From Istiophorus platypterus (Eukaryota; Chordata; Actinopteri; Istiophoriformes; Istiophoridae): a stretch of 64,000 bases of DNA. Position 1 is the first letter of the stretch. Each line of letters opens with the position of its first letter. Below the pieces are notes generated by a model. That model was not told the DNA's origin and ran no database searches. It saw only the letters and a program-made list of their open reading frames with translations. Location: positions 5,772,109-5,836,108 of the forward strand of contig CM029119.1 in assembly GCA_016859345.1 (NCBI GenBank), in the 5' to 3' direction. Shown here piece by piece: positions 36,571 to 48,800 of the stretch. The position numbers and the translations under genes were made by a program.

Positions 36571-37647
36571 TGGTCCCACAAGAAACGAGTGGGGGCAAGG
36601 TCAACTCAATAATCTCATCCGACCGTCTTCTCAAGTCGTATAGTGCATTGTTTTATGACATCACACACTATAAAGAATAAAATGAAGCGTAAGACATTCT
36701 CTGATCACAGAAAGTTATACTCTGCTGTCCACAAAAGACATTTGCAGCTCCCTGTATCTCACTCTCACACATTATTAATTATTAATAATTTAAACAATTT
36801 GTGTTTGTTCAAATCTGTCCATAAATGACTTTTTGAAAAAATGACAACCCTCGGAGTTGGTTGAAATTAAAAGAAAGGTGAGTGAATACATTCATCAATT
36901 GGACAGAGAAGCGACTGTAAAACCATGCTAACAGTGCTGGATGTGTAAATAAGCAACTGTTTCCCTACAAGTTTTTCATATTAACTTTATAATATGAATA
37001 TGTTGCAGGTCGTCTTGGTGGAGGCGATGGTTTATTGATCTTAAATTTGTTCAGTATATTACATTTTATGAGAGAGTGTTAGCACCAGAGCTAATGATCT
37101 ACAGGGGACACATGATTTGGTGTTTCATGTGCATCGTGTGAGTTATATGGTTTTACTACAGCTAATTGGTAATAAAAATGTCATATTTTGTATACTTTAT
37201 GGCACTGAAATATCAGAGTTTGATCATTAGTAGCAGTAAAAGAAATAGTTTATGTTGTTGATAATAGTTGTTAATAATAGTTAATGTCACAAAGCCTCCA
37301 CATCCCGAATCCACTCATCCATCTTTCTCAGCGGGTTCCTTAGAGGAATTTTGGTCTGTTTTAGAAACTTGTGTGTTGCTCTGCTTTGTGGTCCTCTGTT
37401 TTGGAGCCAACTCAAGCACACAGCTCGGTTGTATCTAATGGATTTAATGTGTGTAATGTGTGTAATGCGTGTAATGCGAGCAATGTTGTTGGTTGTGTGA
37501 AGGGAATGTATATTCTGTGTAGATGTGGCTAAGACCAGTGACAACGTGAGTAAATAGCACAAGCACATTTTGGTCATGAGAGCAAGAGCAAGAAGATATT
37601 TAAGTTTCTAAAACCCTATCTCACATCCCCTCCATCACATAAACTGT
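36571..37647. other. Unassigned AT-rich sequence
   Basis: Contains GTGTAATG-type short repeats near 37445-37485. Nothing else recognised. Confidence 0.5.
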
Positions 37648-37671
37648 ACACACACACACACACACACACAT

Positions 37672-37721
<50 letters not shown>

Positions 37722-37940
37722 GCAGACACACACACACAGACAGATAGACACACACACACACACACACACACACACGAACACACAGACAGACACACGCACA
37801 CACACACACACACACACATACACATCACACACACAAACAGACAGACAAGCAGACACACACACACAGACAGACAGACAGATAGACACACACACACAAACGC
37901 ACAGACAGACAGACAGACACACACACACACACACACACAC
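37648..37940. repeat. Compound (CA)n-(CAGA)n microsatellite, about 290 bases
   Basis: Long CA blocks alternate with CAGA/CAGACAGATAGA blocks and occasional CG, TA or AAG interruptions. The minus-strand open frames over it encode Cys/Val runs and are artefacts. Confidence 0.95.
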
Positions 37941-39957
37941 AGTGAAAAGAGATTCTGTGGTATAAGTGGCTAATGTAACAGAGGCAGTTGGATCCGGCTT
38001 GGGCTTGTTTCCTGCATTGTTAGACACTGGAGTGCGATAAGTCAGAGTGTGGACTGCTGAGTGGGACGGTCTTGTGTTGTTTCATACCTTCAGCTGTGGA
38101 TTAACTCTCCCCTGCAACCTAAGCACTAGATCCAACATCACTACTCATCATCAAAGGGGAAGGCACAAGGAATTGGGCTGAAAAACCTTGGCAATTTAAC
38201 ATTTGCATTTAGCTGTCAGACCTCGCCAGTATTATTGGTTTTGTCCACTACGGGCCTACACTGACCTCATTGTTATGTACTATTAAAAGGCAGTTCAGGA
38301 GTTTTAGAAAAGTCCAAGCAAAATCCAGTCAGTTCACTCAGCGTTTTATTCATGAAATGAGCTGAGTAAACGACAGAATTGAATCCTAATATTTACAGAT
38401 GTCTCAATCAGTTACGTTTTGTTTCTTTTTTGCCCAATTGTAGATTTGGGCCCTCTATTCTGAGTAATTGCAAATATTGAATCCCAATTTAATATTTGTA
38501 TTTTCTGACATTCTATAACAAATCTAAAGAGCTTTGACTACATGAATAGTAATGCATCAAATAATACATAAAATATATCTGACATATGAATAGAGATACA
38601 GGAAAGGGCAAAATCAGCGCTTCTCTTTAACGGTTTTCTGTAGTCTTATGTCTTCATGTGACTGCAGGAGTGTTAGACTCAAGATTTGGACAGGATTTAA
38701 ACATCCTTGCCTGATCTCTACCGTGAGCAAAATACTGTTCATAAACAATGCAACATCATTTCTCAAATAAAGCAGCCTGCCAATATGGTTTATTGCAATA
38801 AATGTTGCTAGAGGTAGAGGTAACTTCTCCAACCAAGGCCAACACCGCAAAGCGAGAAACTGCCCTGGGACAGGGGCCACAATATCCCAAGCTCTGTGCA
38901 TGTAAATTGGTTTTGGGGATTTTATTATATGTAAATTTGTGTGGGAATTAGAACCTTCAGAGACTGATAGGGTGCATATTTCCTACACAAGAATGTGTTT
39001 TCTGAAATCACCACAAATGTATCTACACAGAAAACCAAGGCTCAGGGAGTATTGTTCCAGTATATAATTACTGGTTGGGCTCTGGGTCTCTCGCCCATAA
39101 TGAAGTCATATCAAGTCTGGTATTTGCATTTGCCATAGAACCCATCTTACAGGTTAATCTGGCCTTTGCTCAAACTAACAAACTTTGAGTCCAGTGGGTT
39201 AAAATATACAAAATATTTAAACAGGAATATAGACCAATTAACAATGCCCTGACTGGCCCCAGTTAGCCAACAACATTCCTAATAGTCCTTCTTATGTTTC
39301 TTGTCTAATGTTATCTTAAGCCTTATGGTTTGTTCAAAGGTGTGTGATGATCAGTGACATGAGTTATTTTCTGAAAAGAATTGTAAACTTAGAACATAAC
39401 CTGGACCAACTGGAGTTAAAGACCCCAGAAAAACAAGAGGGTTTTTTTACGTACGGAGAGGGAGACCGAAGCAGCAGTTCATCATGCTTGGAGAGCTAAG
39501 TGTAACAAAATGCACCGAAGGCAAACCACAGTCTGGACTGATGCTCATTTCAAATTCAGCTATTCGTTAATGTGTCCTTAAGTTCCGTGTCTCTGACACT
39601 TGGTTACCCTATTCGTCTACAGATTTGTAGAACTTAACACGAGAAGCAGTCATACTCAATTTAAAATAAATAGTAGTTCATTTCCAAATATAAACACCCA
39701 GACTTAGTTCTGCTTGTAATGTTTTTTAGGCATGGCTGCTGCCAGTATTCGCATTGCTCAACAACCATAATGAGTGTTTGTACAGTCTGGTGTCTGCTCA
39801 GTCCAACGTGTAATAAGATGGTATCACAAGGAGAGCTTACATAAACATAAGGTGACTAGAGGGGATGATCTGAGCTTGTCTATACAAATCACAGTCTTAT
39901 CCAAACTACCACATTACTCACACACACACACACACACATGCACAGTCATTTTCAGTA
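37941..39957. other. Unassigned sequence
   Basis: No gene recognised. A short (CA)n lies at 39918-39938. Confidence 0.5.
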
Positions 39958-40842
39958 CAATGCAGTGGGAAGATAAAATATGTGAAGCCTTTAGAGTTAC
40001 CTATATTAATTCTATTCTATATTAATTGATCATTAAATGTGATCTGATCTCAGTCTAAGTCACAGGTATAGACAAACACAATGTGCTTTAGCTAAAGACA
40101 CACAAACAGTTAGGATCTTTTGTGTCTATTGAACAAACAGTAAACCTTCACAGTGCCAGTGGAAAAAGTAATTGAACCCTTGGATTTAATAACTTGTTGA
40201 ATCTCCTTGGGCAGCAATAACCTCAACCAAGAGCTTCTGGTAGCTTTTGATCAGACCTGCACAATGTTCAGGACAAATTTTGGGTCATTTAGTTCCCTAT
40301 GATTCCTGTAGGAGTTTAGCTCTTGCTCTGGGCTTCCTTGTTCCTCATTGATCATTCTATCTTTTGCACTTGGCATCACTTAGTTGGGCTTAAACTTCCA
40401 GGTAGAGTAGCTGTGGAACTAAATTGTCTCCATTTATAGACAGGTTGAGTGTGTAACCTTTTCCAGTTTGATGCAAATCAAGGATTCTGATACCTTTTTG
40501 TGAGGCTTGGTTCACATCAGCAGGTGCATCTTATGAGTAGCAAACTTAAAATGTTTGGGTGTTTTATATAATTTAGTCTAGCTCTAACCTACACCTCCAA
40601 TCTGCTTTAATTGACTATAGTTTTCCTAACTCCTGACTCCAATTAGCCTCTGTTGATGTCATAGATGTTTGAATGATGTATTCAGTGTGGAGAAGAACAA
40701 TAAAATGATTTCTTATTTAAAATTGTGAAGATTGTGTTTGTACAAAATGGCAACTTAGATATAAATCTTACCAGATTTTAAATAAAATTTATAAATAAAT
40801 GCAGATAATTCCAAAGGGACAGTATCTTTATTTGGGATAATA
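39958..40842 (-). mobile_element. Internally deleted Tc1-like transposon with long inverted repeats
   Basis: The left end (from 39958, after a TA) and the reverse complement of the right end (to about 40842) can be aligned for roughly 190 bases with gaps. They share 'cctttagagttacct' versus 'cctttggaattatct', then TCTAAGT and GACAAACACAAT-like words. Between them are remnants of the antisense transposase gene: 'gttgaatctccttgggcagcaataacctcaacca' near 40195-40230 and a helix-turn-helix-coding part near 40380-40510. The total is about 885 bases, against roughly 1.6 kb or more for complete copies, so most of the catalytic region is gone. It could only have been mobilised by a transposase supplied elsewhere. 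Confidence 0.82.
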
Positions 40843-41869
40843 ATGTTTCCCTTCAGGGGAAAAGAGAAGCTGACAAAGTAATTTTTACATGTATTATAAG
40901 ATGGACAGTATGAGGTTGCAATGTTACTTTCAACTCTTAATATCAACACAAACAAACTCTGTGCACTGATAAAATATAAATGTATCCTATATACTTTTTG
41001 TAAATAAGAAATAAAAGCTGTTTCGACTCAGTGATATGTTTTTAGCTTTTAAAGAAAAATATAATGTGTCAACAAGCCAAGGTTGCCTCTTGCTTCAATG
41101 AAATTGAGTAAGTTCCTATAACTTAGAAACTTTACCTATTTTTCATAACAAGGTGAAAAAAATTGAAAGTTAAGTGAATTTGTCCTATTGCTGGAAAATG
41201 CTGGGGGGAAATTATATTACATCAATTCTGCCTTCATCCACTCAGTGTAGTTAGATTAGTTTGTAAGTCTCTAGTTAGGTAAGTTTCTAATCCTTTCAGA
41301 ATTTAATGTCCAAGTGGTCATTTACTTGAAGTTCAAACTGTGACACTGTGTTATTTATCCACAATGGACATCAGAGACATGTGTTTGATTGGTTATGACT
41401 GACAAGGAGTACCATTTTTGACTGAAATATAACTCCCACAGTATCGTTGCCTCAAATCGCTCCCCCTGTGCCTCCTCTTTAGCCATACCCTTTGGGAAGC
41501 AAGCCTCACAGTTTGAAAACGTATGATTTCATTCATCAAAATGAATTGGATAAAAACATGTTATCAATTTAACAGAAGTATGGGGAAAGCTTAAGAAATG
41601 AAATGATACAAATGTAAGTATTTAAATGACATTCAATGACATACCCAGAACCCATGTATCTCCCTGTTCCCCACAGCTTTAAGAGGCATGCCAGCATCTT
41701 TTATGTCATTGTGTTGATTTTATCACAACTTTATTTAGGATTCCTACACATTTGTCCCATGGATTTCCCTGACTTTTGATTAATTTAACGATTGTCTTTG
41801 CCATTGGGGAAAGTTAAAGGGAAGAAGGAATAGCCTACATATGGTGTGTTGCAATTATGTTAAAGCAAC
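40843..41869. other. Unassigned sequence beyond the Gypsy remnant
   Basis: In a Gypsy element with integrase before RT, the RT and RNase H regions would be expected here on the minus strand. I find no RT motif, so the element is truncated or eroded at this side. Confidence 0.45.
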
Positions 41870-41874
41870 TCAAA

Positions 41875-43852
41875 GGTATCAAAGTGTTCCCCAGTAATTC
41901 TGCTTAGATACTTGCTGTTGTACTGTAAATGGACCAGCAAAACACATCTGAAATGGTGATGCCACAACTGGCAGAAGAAACATGGCCTAAACTCCAGGTT
42001 TGTATTGTCTCTGTTTTGCTTCCTATTAAAACAGGGATTTCATTTGCTTTTATAATTTTTTTAACCTCTGTTTTGCCATTTGCCCAGCAACATGAAGTCT
42101 GTGTCTAAAACCTTTCACAGGGTTGTCCAAGTTCAGTGGTGGATCAGACTGCTGACAACCACTTTGCAAAACTAACAATGGTCAACGCACAATGTACCCA
42201 AAAACCAGATCAAGTGGAATGAATCAGGTGCTCACCTGAACCAATCACGATCGAGCTCTGTGCAGAAGGTATGCAAGAGTGAACCACCTTGAATTTGGGG
42301 ATGAAAAGCTGAAGCCTGGTTCTGCTTAATCTGAAGATACTACAAAACCTGTGAGAATAGCTCACATGGCAAAACAACTGAGAGCAAAAATTTGAACCTT
42401 GGTCACTTTGTATGACTTTCAGAATTACAAACACAGATAAGAACCGAGACTGTGCTTTTAACATAGACTTGGCTCTGATAGAATGCAGTGGGTAGGCTGC
42501 TGGGTGGCAGGTAGCATTGAATATAACAGTCAACAAATATTGACACCCAGCTTTTGAGGGAGGCTGCTGACCAAATCAGTAAAAACTCAAATGGCTGTTC
42601 CAAGCTGGCATTTGACACAGCCAAGCTGGAATAATTCAATTTGCCCCTCAACAGGCATGTCATGTTTTATTGTTATATTCCACACTTCTACAGTTCATTT
42701 GGCAGATGCTTTTATCCAAAGTGATTAACATCTGAGAGCTGAAACAACACAAGGAAGGAACTAGTCAGGAGAGGATAACACGAGTAAGCATCATGAAGCA
42801 AAGTACAAGTCTGATTGGATGTATATGCCTACAGACAGTGTGAGAGGCAATATATAGAGTGCATGGGATGCATAATTTATTTGATCTTTTTTTAGTCAAT
42901 CAAGGGAGAGTTGGGTCTTTAATCTTTTCTTAAAGACCGAGAAGGATTCTGCAGATCGAACAGAGTTTGGTAACTTGTTCCACCATTGGGGAACCACAAA
43001 GGAGAAGAGTCTAGCTAGTGTTGGACGGCCCTATTTGCTGATTGTATCAGGGGTCATTCACTGGCAGAGCATAGTGGGTGGGATTGAGTGTAGGCCTGAA
43101 TGAGTGAGTTCAGGAAGGAGGGAGCATTTTTGGTTGAAGTTTTGTAGGCAGGTGTCAGGGTTTTGAATTTCATGTAGGCAGCAACTGGAAGCCAGTGGAG
43201 CGATCTGAACAGAAAGGTGCCATTTTCTGTTTTGGGCTGGTTGAAAACCAGATGTGCCGCCCAGGTCTGGATTATCTTCAGAGGTTTTATGATACATGCA
43301 GAGAGGCCAGCCTGTACGGAGCTGCAGTTAGTTGATACTTGATATTATGTGAGCCTGTACCAGGAGTTGTGCTGCATCTTCAGACAGGTAGGGTCTGATC
43401 TTCCTGATGTTTTACAGAGCAAATTGACACGATCGAGCAACTGAGGCCACATGGACCTTGAAGGTCAGCTGGTCATCAATCAGGATGCCCAAGTTTCTGG
43501 CAGATTTTGTAGGTGTTAGGTTGATTCAAGCTGGATATTGATTTCTTGTTGTATAGAGGGACTGGCTTTTCAACCGGGGCCAAAAGGAATGAAGAAAGAT
43601 GCCATTATATGTTTTTCTAACATCCATATGACTTGCTACATCATCATGGGAAGCTTTCATCACTGCTTCTCTAAATTTTGCTGGCACCAAAATTTGCACA
43701 GTTGGTTTTCCCACAAAATTTTCTTTCTGACCACACCATTTGCGCAACAGAACATCATTTTGCAGAAAATATCCCTGAGCCACAGTTTCCATGTACTTCT
43801 CTGAAGACATCAACCTAGAAGGGATCAGACTTTTGTTCTTGAACGAACTCAC
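41875..43852 (-). pseudogene. Gypsy integrase remnant, interrupted by a LINE fragment
   Basis: The zinc-binding part is at 43852-43555: YFLQNDVLLRKW, then VPAKFREAVMKASHD and VRKTYNGI leading to FWPRLK. After the LINE, the catalytic core resumes at 42600-42380 with PAAYPLHSI and VIQSDQGSNF, the latter holding the second acidic residue of the DDE triad. The carboxy-terminal part is at about 42110-41880, with FLLPVVASPF and FAGPFTV. Integrase joins the element's DNA copy into the host chromosome. Frameshifts occur within the core. The third catalytic residue is not clearly visible. Confidence 0.85.
42678..43545 (-). mobile_element. LINE 3' fragment inserted in the Gypsy integrase
   Basis: About 870 bases of the 3' end of a non-LTR element, oriented like its host. 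The minus strand reads SARNLGILIDDQLTF near 43510-43455 and then RKIRPYLSEDAAQLL near 43405-43360. These are the typical late-RT stretches of fish L2/CR1-like LINEs. The 3' end carries 'tttatccaaag', common to these elements. TTGTTATA (42670-42677) and TTGTTGTA (43546-43553) flank it, a 7/8 match that looks like a target-site duplication. Removing the insert leaves integrase of about the expected length. The copy is 5'-truncated and dead. Confidence 0.82.
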
Positions 43853-43989
43853 TACGAGAAACAGACTTGAGAGGCACAGGTATTACTGCAACTTTTTTAG
43901 AGCTTTTGCATGCAAAGCAGCCTCATTGTTTTTTGCAAACCATAGCTCTAGTTACTGTGCAAGCTTGGAATAACTCTTCCTCATTTTAT

Positions 43990-44400
43990 CCACCTCAGAG
44001 GGCAGCAATACCAGAATCTGGGTAACCACATTAGGTGGTGGTGCATTGGCCCAAACTTTACATCCTGCCAGGTCAATGCCCAGAAACATATCCCTTCAAT
44101 CCCTTCAACAGGAAATGCTGAGCACACCTCCACTGCCACCTCTCCAGTGACCAAATGTAAGACTAGCTCCAGTTTATGCACTGGCACTGGAATGATAGTC
44201 ATACCCATACCCCAGATCAAAATAAAATACCCAGAGTTTGTATCTGAGGGGAAAGGGAATATCGACTTGAAGACAAAGATATGTAGTGCACCATTGTCTC
44301 ACTTCCTTCTTTACAGGCAGGGACACATGGCCATTTGAAATAATCCCCTTTACTTTCAGGAGAACATGCAGGGGAACACAGGGCATCAGAATGATGCAGA
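43990..44400 (-). pseudogene. Gypsy protease region remnant
   Basis: Three short overlapping frames on the minus strand carry the region. HVSLPVKKE lies near the start, GMGMTIIPVPVHKLEL and GEVAVEV in the middle, and LGIDLAGCKVWANAPP near the end. These stretches match the retropepsin region of fish Gypsy elements in order. The catalytic D-T/S-G is not intact. In a live element this aspartic protease would cut the polyprotein. The frame shifts at least twice. Confidence 0.75.
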
Positions 44401-44469
44401 AGAAACAACAGGTGCAGCCAAAGCAACAGCTTTTACTTGCACATTACCTGAAAACTTATAGCAAGACAT

Positions 44470-45558
44470 TCGTTGTTTTCCAGTGCCCTTTATGTTGGCA
44501 ATAATTAAAAGTCCTACTGGAATCCTTTTACTTCAAATACTGCGTTCAGGCCCACAAGAACTGGATTACCCATATGATACAAAAGATTTACCCCTACCTG
44601 CTGAAAAAGTATTCTACTGTACATTATCACCAGCTTTGCCACATATATGATTCTGGGTCAGAATGTACTCATTGGCCAAAACTGTTGCTTCTAGGCGCTT
44701 TTTAACTTTTTGTTAATTTTGTAAATATCAACATTATCTGGTACACAGTTTTTCAGTCGCTTAAGTCCCGCTATCACACAGTTTGTAAAGATTTCAACCT
44801 CTGATGCAGACCACAAGCGGTTAAATTCTAAGACCAAAGCTCGCACAAATTTAACGAGGCTGGTGTTCCTTCTTTCTCTAATTCCTGAAATTTTGCTGAA
44901 AGCCTCCAGAAACCAACTCATATGCTTGTAACACTCAAGGCTTCGCAACACCAAAGTTTGAGCTCTCTACCACCGTTAAAGAGGTATAGGCCTCCTTTGC
45001 CTCTGCTTCCAGGACACACTGTAACAAGGTGAGCTCCTCATTAGTCCAGTCCAAGGGCCGTCACCTGCTCAGACAAAGAAAAAAACTGGTCTGGATTTTT
45101 TTCTGTGAACTTGGAGACAATTTCTGATCAGTTCCAACATCAAGTCCACTTTCTTCCTGAACAGCAACCCCCCAACCAGCTTTCCGAAACTCTTTTATCA
45201 GCTTTATTTTTAGTATTCTAATTCCAGTTTTGATTGCTCATTGTTTTGTTTCACTGATACCAATTCTAATTGTTTATACTGTATTATTTTGTCATATTAC
45301 AACTTTATTATTAACAGCTACTTTTGCTTTTCAAATGTTAAAGCCTTGTGCTTCACTGCAAGTGGAATTACATCATGTTTAATGCCATCTTAAAAAAAAA
45401 TCTCATCCTCAACCTGTTTATTTTATTTTCTTTCAAATATTTCGGTTATCTTAATGTGTAGTAAAGTGCTCAGCAATCTTTAATAATTGTTCCTTTGTAC
45501 ACTGATCCAATAGCTCCACTGAAAGAATCTGATTGTAATCCTCCACAACAGAGCTCAT
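44470..45558 (-). pseudogene. Gypsy gag remnant with degenerate zinc knuckle
   Basis: The start is an ATG at 45558-45556. LLDQCTKEQLLKIAEHF follows within the first 40 codons, the characteristic opening of this gag type. Further along are KFTEKNPDQFFSL and LLQCVLEAEAKEAYTSL (about 45120-44990), then CVPDNVDIY and ATVLANEYILTQ (about 44740-44660). NYCQHKGHWK near 44500 is a CCHC knuckle that has lost its first and last cysteines. Gag would form the particle around the element RNA. In-frame stops and several frameshifts make this a relic. Confidence 0.8.
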
Positions 45559-45800
45559 ATTCATAGTTACTTACCCTCAAAGAAAGGGACAAAGTGCAAC
45601 AGGTGCAACTCAATATGCCTCAACAAATACCATATAACTCAGCCATAGTCTTTGAGTGGCTCATATACACTCTAAATCAGTGGAAAAGGGTAGCAAACTA
45701 GTTAAACCAGCAACCCCCCAAGAAACTCCTGGGGTTTTCCCAAGCAGGATGATATACCCAAATTCACCACCGAACTATAGTTGAAACAACGGATACCCTA

Positions 45801-48800
45801 AACAGAATCCACTGTCTAAAATCTAGAAGGGGAAAAGAAATCTAAATAAATGGCTTTGATTTGTTTTTAAAAAGGCAGCACAAAGGCACTAAATGAGCTA
45901 CCACAGACCGACCAAGCTCTCTTTCCCCTCAAGACCAAAACCCAAACACTTGTTTAAATGTGACACAAAATGAATTGGATGAAATGGACGAGCCCCCTTT
46001 GTGTAATGCACCAGTTCCAAATTCAAGACAAAATAAGGGTGTAGTCTTGCAAGTAGTCCCACATTCGATGATATGAATGTCTGGACTTTGCGTTTAATGG
46101 ACTTTGACACTCCATTAAAGAACTGATGGCTCATTAATATATCTTCCTATTCAAGTAGTGTTTCAAAGGAAAAAAAAAGACAATTCATGCAGTTTTACTA
46201 ATTTTATCATTTTCTTTTTTATCCTGTGACTTGCAGTGTGACAAAAACAAATGCGACACAAAAGAGTTTTGAAAAGACTACGTATTGGTGAATGAAATAT
46301 AAAGGGAAAATGTTTTAAAATGGTACATACTGGTAATGTAATGTCATATTCAAATGAATCAACAGGAGAGAAAGTTCAACACAAGATGCAATTAGAGAGT
46401 AAAATCTGTTGAGGACTTGATTGTAATAAGACACAATCCCACATTGCACTGATATTTCATGTATTAACTACAAGATTACAAGATTACATTGTTTAACAAG
46501 GGTTTCGAGTTCTTTCTTAATACCTAAAAAACACTGCTATGGCTTTTCTGCTCCATGTTACATTTCAGGTTAGAAATGTCTTTCCCGATAGTCTGCATGG
46601 CTCTGGAGAATTTTGACAATGGATCGTATAGTTGTTGTTCAGTGGTGTGTAGGATCATGATTAAGGATAACAGACAAAAAACACTGCACACTATCCAACA
46701 AGTGGGTACAAGTGGGCCAAACTCTATAAAACTCATCTACAAAAAAAATTCTATTGTTTTGCTTCAGAATTTAATACTTTTTTTTACATAACATCATCAT
46801 ATACCCATATGCTATGCTTGCTTTCCATTGAAGAGACCAAACCAGTATTTCGGTGGTGAAGCACATCACAAAATCGTCTTTTGCCTCAATAAAAACAGAC
46901 CAGCAAAAGCTCTACTCACACACTAATTAGATTAGAAAAATGACCTGTAGTGGAAGACCATTAGCCGTGTGAGTTGGGCACTCAGCATTGACTCTATCCT
47001 CCTTTATGCCAAAAAACTCAAAAGACAGGAAATACAATCCCTACCATAAAAATCCATACACTTAAATTTCACATTGATTAGATTAGATTAGATTAGATTT
47101 TTAATATGTTTTACAAGTTTTTGCGACAGAAAATAACCCCAACACCTCATATTCTTAAAGGTGCTATACTGTGCATCATTGTGACTCGGATGGTGGTGAT
47201 TACATTTTACATTACAAAGGTTCTGTGGATATTCAGCTGCCATTTTGTCAAAGGCCTTTGATTTCACAACTGTCTTAACGAGTGAACCTCAGTTTCTTTA
47301 CTCCTACGTTGGTTTATCCAGTTGCATTTTCTCATTTTGCATCTTTTTTTCTTCATGTTTTCATTATTTATTAAAAGGACAGGGATGTACAGTAAATGCA
47401 CATATACACATTCAAACAAACACAGACCCAAGTGACTTCAGAAAAACCCTGGTCTCACTAAAGCAAAGGAAACCACAGCTTCATTCTTTCCCTCATACTC
47501 TCTTGGTGTTGTTTAGAGGATCTGAATCCACTTATAGGTTTAATGTGTCTGCAACAGCCAGCTGTGTCTCTGGACCAGTGTCCCCCTAATATATGATGCA
47601 TCACAATGAAAAAAAAAATTGGGTTCAACACAGCTATTTTAATGTCTGCAGGGTGGTAGCTGGCCTCAAATTTTAATAAAAAAAATCCTTGCGGAGAAGT
47701 GTCCTCCAGCTGAAAGAAAATTTCTGAAAGTATAAATGGTTTGGGGTATTGGGTTGGACAAAGTTAAGCAATGGGGATGGTATTTAAATCCATACTATCA
47801 TGCTAATATATTTATTTATTTTTGAGTTATATATTTTCAAACTTAAAAGGAGAGGCCTTATAGCATTTTATGTCAGTTACAACACATGGTCTACTTGGGC
47901 TGAAACATGACTGACTACATGTCTGTGCAAAATCCAGAATACTTTTTATGATAAAAGATATAATTTCTTAAAAATTTCATTATATCGTTGGAGGAAGTGA
48001 AGAGTGAACTGTCTTCGTCTTTATGTGCCTTGAAAGAAACCATCTGCTACAGTGGCATTTTCGTTTTGCATGAAGAAACCTGAGTCAGTGAGGAGGTTTA
48101 GGTCATATCTCACCATGGAGGTTCCTTTCTCTTTCCTCTGAAACAAGACTCATCTATCTCTGATCTTGGTGTACCTTGGCAAGATCCTCAAAGCTTCTCC
48201 TGGCACATAGTGGCTATCTCTTCTATTCCTGGGATGAAAAGGAAAAACTTCTCACCCAGTGAGCATCCTGGAAAAAGCTCTGGAAATGCTCGTCCTCTTG
48301 GTTCTCGCCTTTGAAGTGCTCACTTCCTGTTTAGAGTGTACAGCAGGTTGAAGAGGCACTGAAACGTTATAAGATGATGCTCAATGAGCTCTTTCATTTG
48401 TGTGTAAAAGGTGTCAAGTGTGTGTGTGTATATGTGAGAGAGATGTGTAGCTTATTATTGGGTTCTGCCCCAAAATGTTCAAAAAAGAAGAGAAGAATGT
48501 TTTTGGATGTGAGAAGCTACTGTACCAGAAAGGAAAATAAAACAAAACATTGTTTTTGTAATGTCAACCATACTGTAACTGTCTAAAAGGGATTTTTTTT
48601 AATTCCCACTATCTTTAGTTGTTGTTTTGGCCTGGGAATCATGGTTTTGGCAAAATCTTTTATTATGGCCTTCTTAAGAAAAAGAAAAACATTCGAAGAA
48701 ACAGGGTGGGGCTCTATTACTTTTACTTTTTTTCTGGAAACTGAGGATAGGCACAGTCACAAGTAGAAAGAAAGGGGGTCATCGGTGCACATGATTAACA

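Larger units (their letters stand above)
41870..45800 (-). mobile_element. Ty3/Gypsy retroelement remnant (Gmr1-like domain order)
   Basis: An LTR-retrotransposon relic on the minus strand. In order it has a leader (about 45800-45560), gag (from about 45558), a degenerate zinc knuckle (near 44500), protease (about 44400-43990), and integrase split by a LINE insertion (43852-41875). Protease and integrase are joined by a short linker with no reverse transcriptase between them. This is the order of Gmr1-type Gypsy elements of deuterostomes, where integrase precedes RT as in Ty1/copia. RT, RNase H and the 3' LTR are not found. The 5' LTR boundary beyond 45800 is not determined. Many stops and frameshifts make it non-functional. 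Confidence 0.85.

Noticed and set aside
37648..37940. CRISPR-like repeat array
   Set aside because: Dinucleotide and tetranucleotide tandem repeats without unique spacers, in a eukaryotic genome.
37616..38027. Long Cys/Val-rich open frames on the minus strand
   Set aside because: They are translations of the CA microsatellite, which is open in several frames at once.
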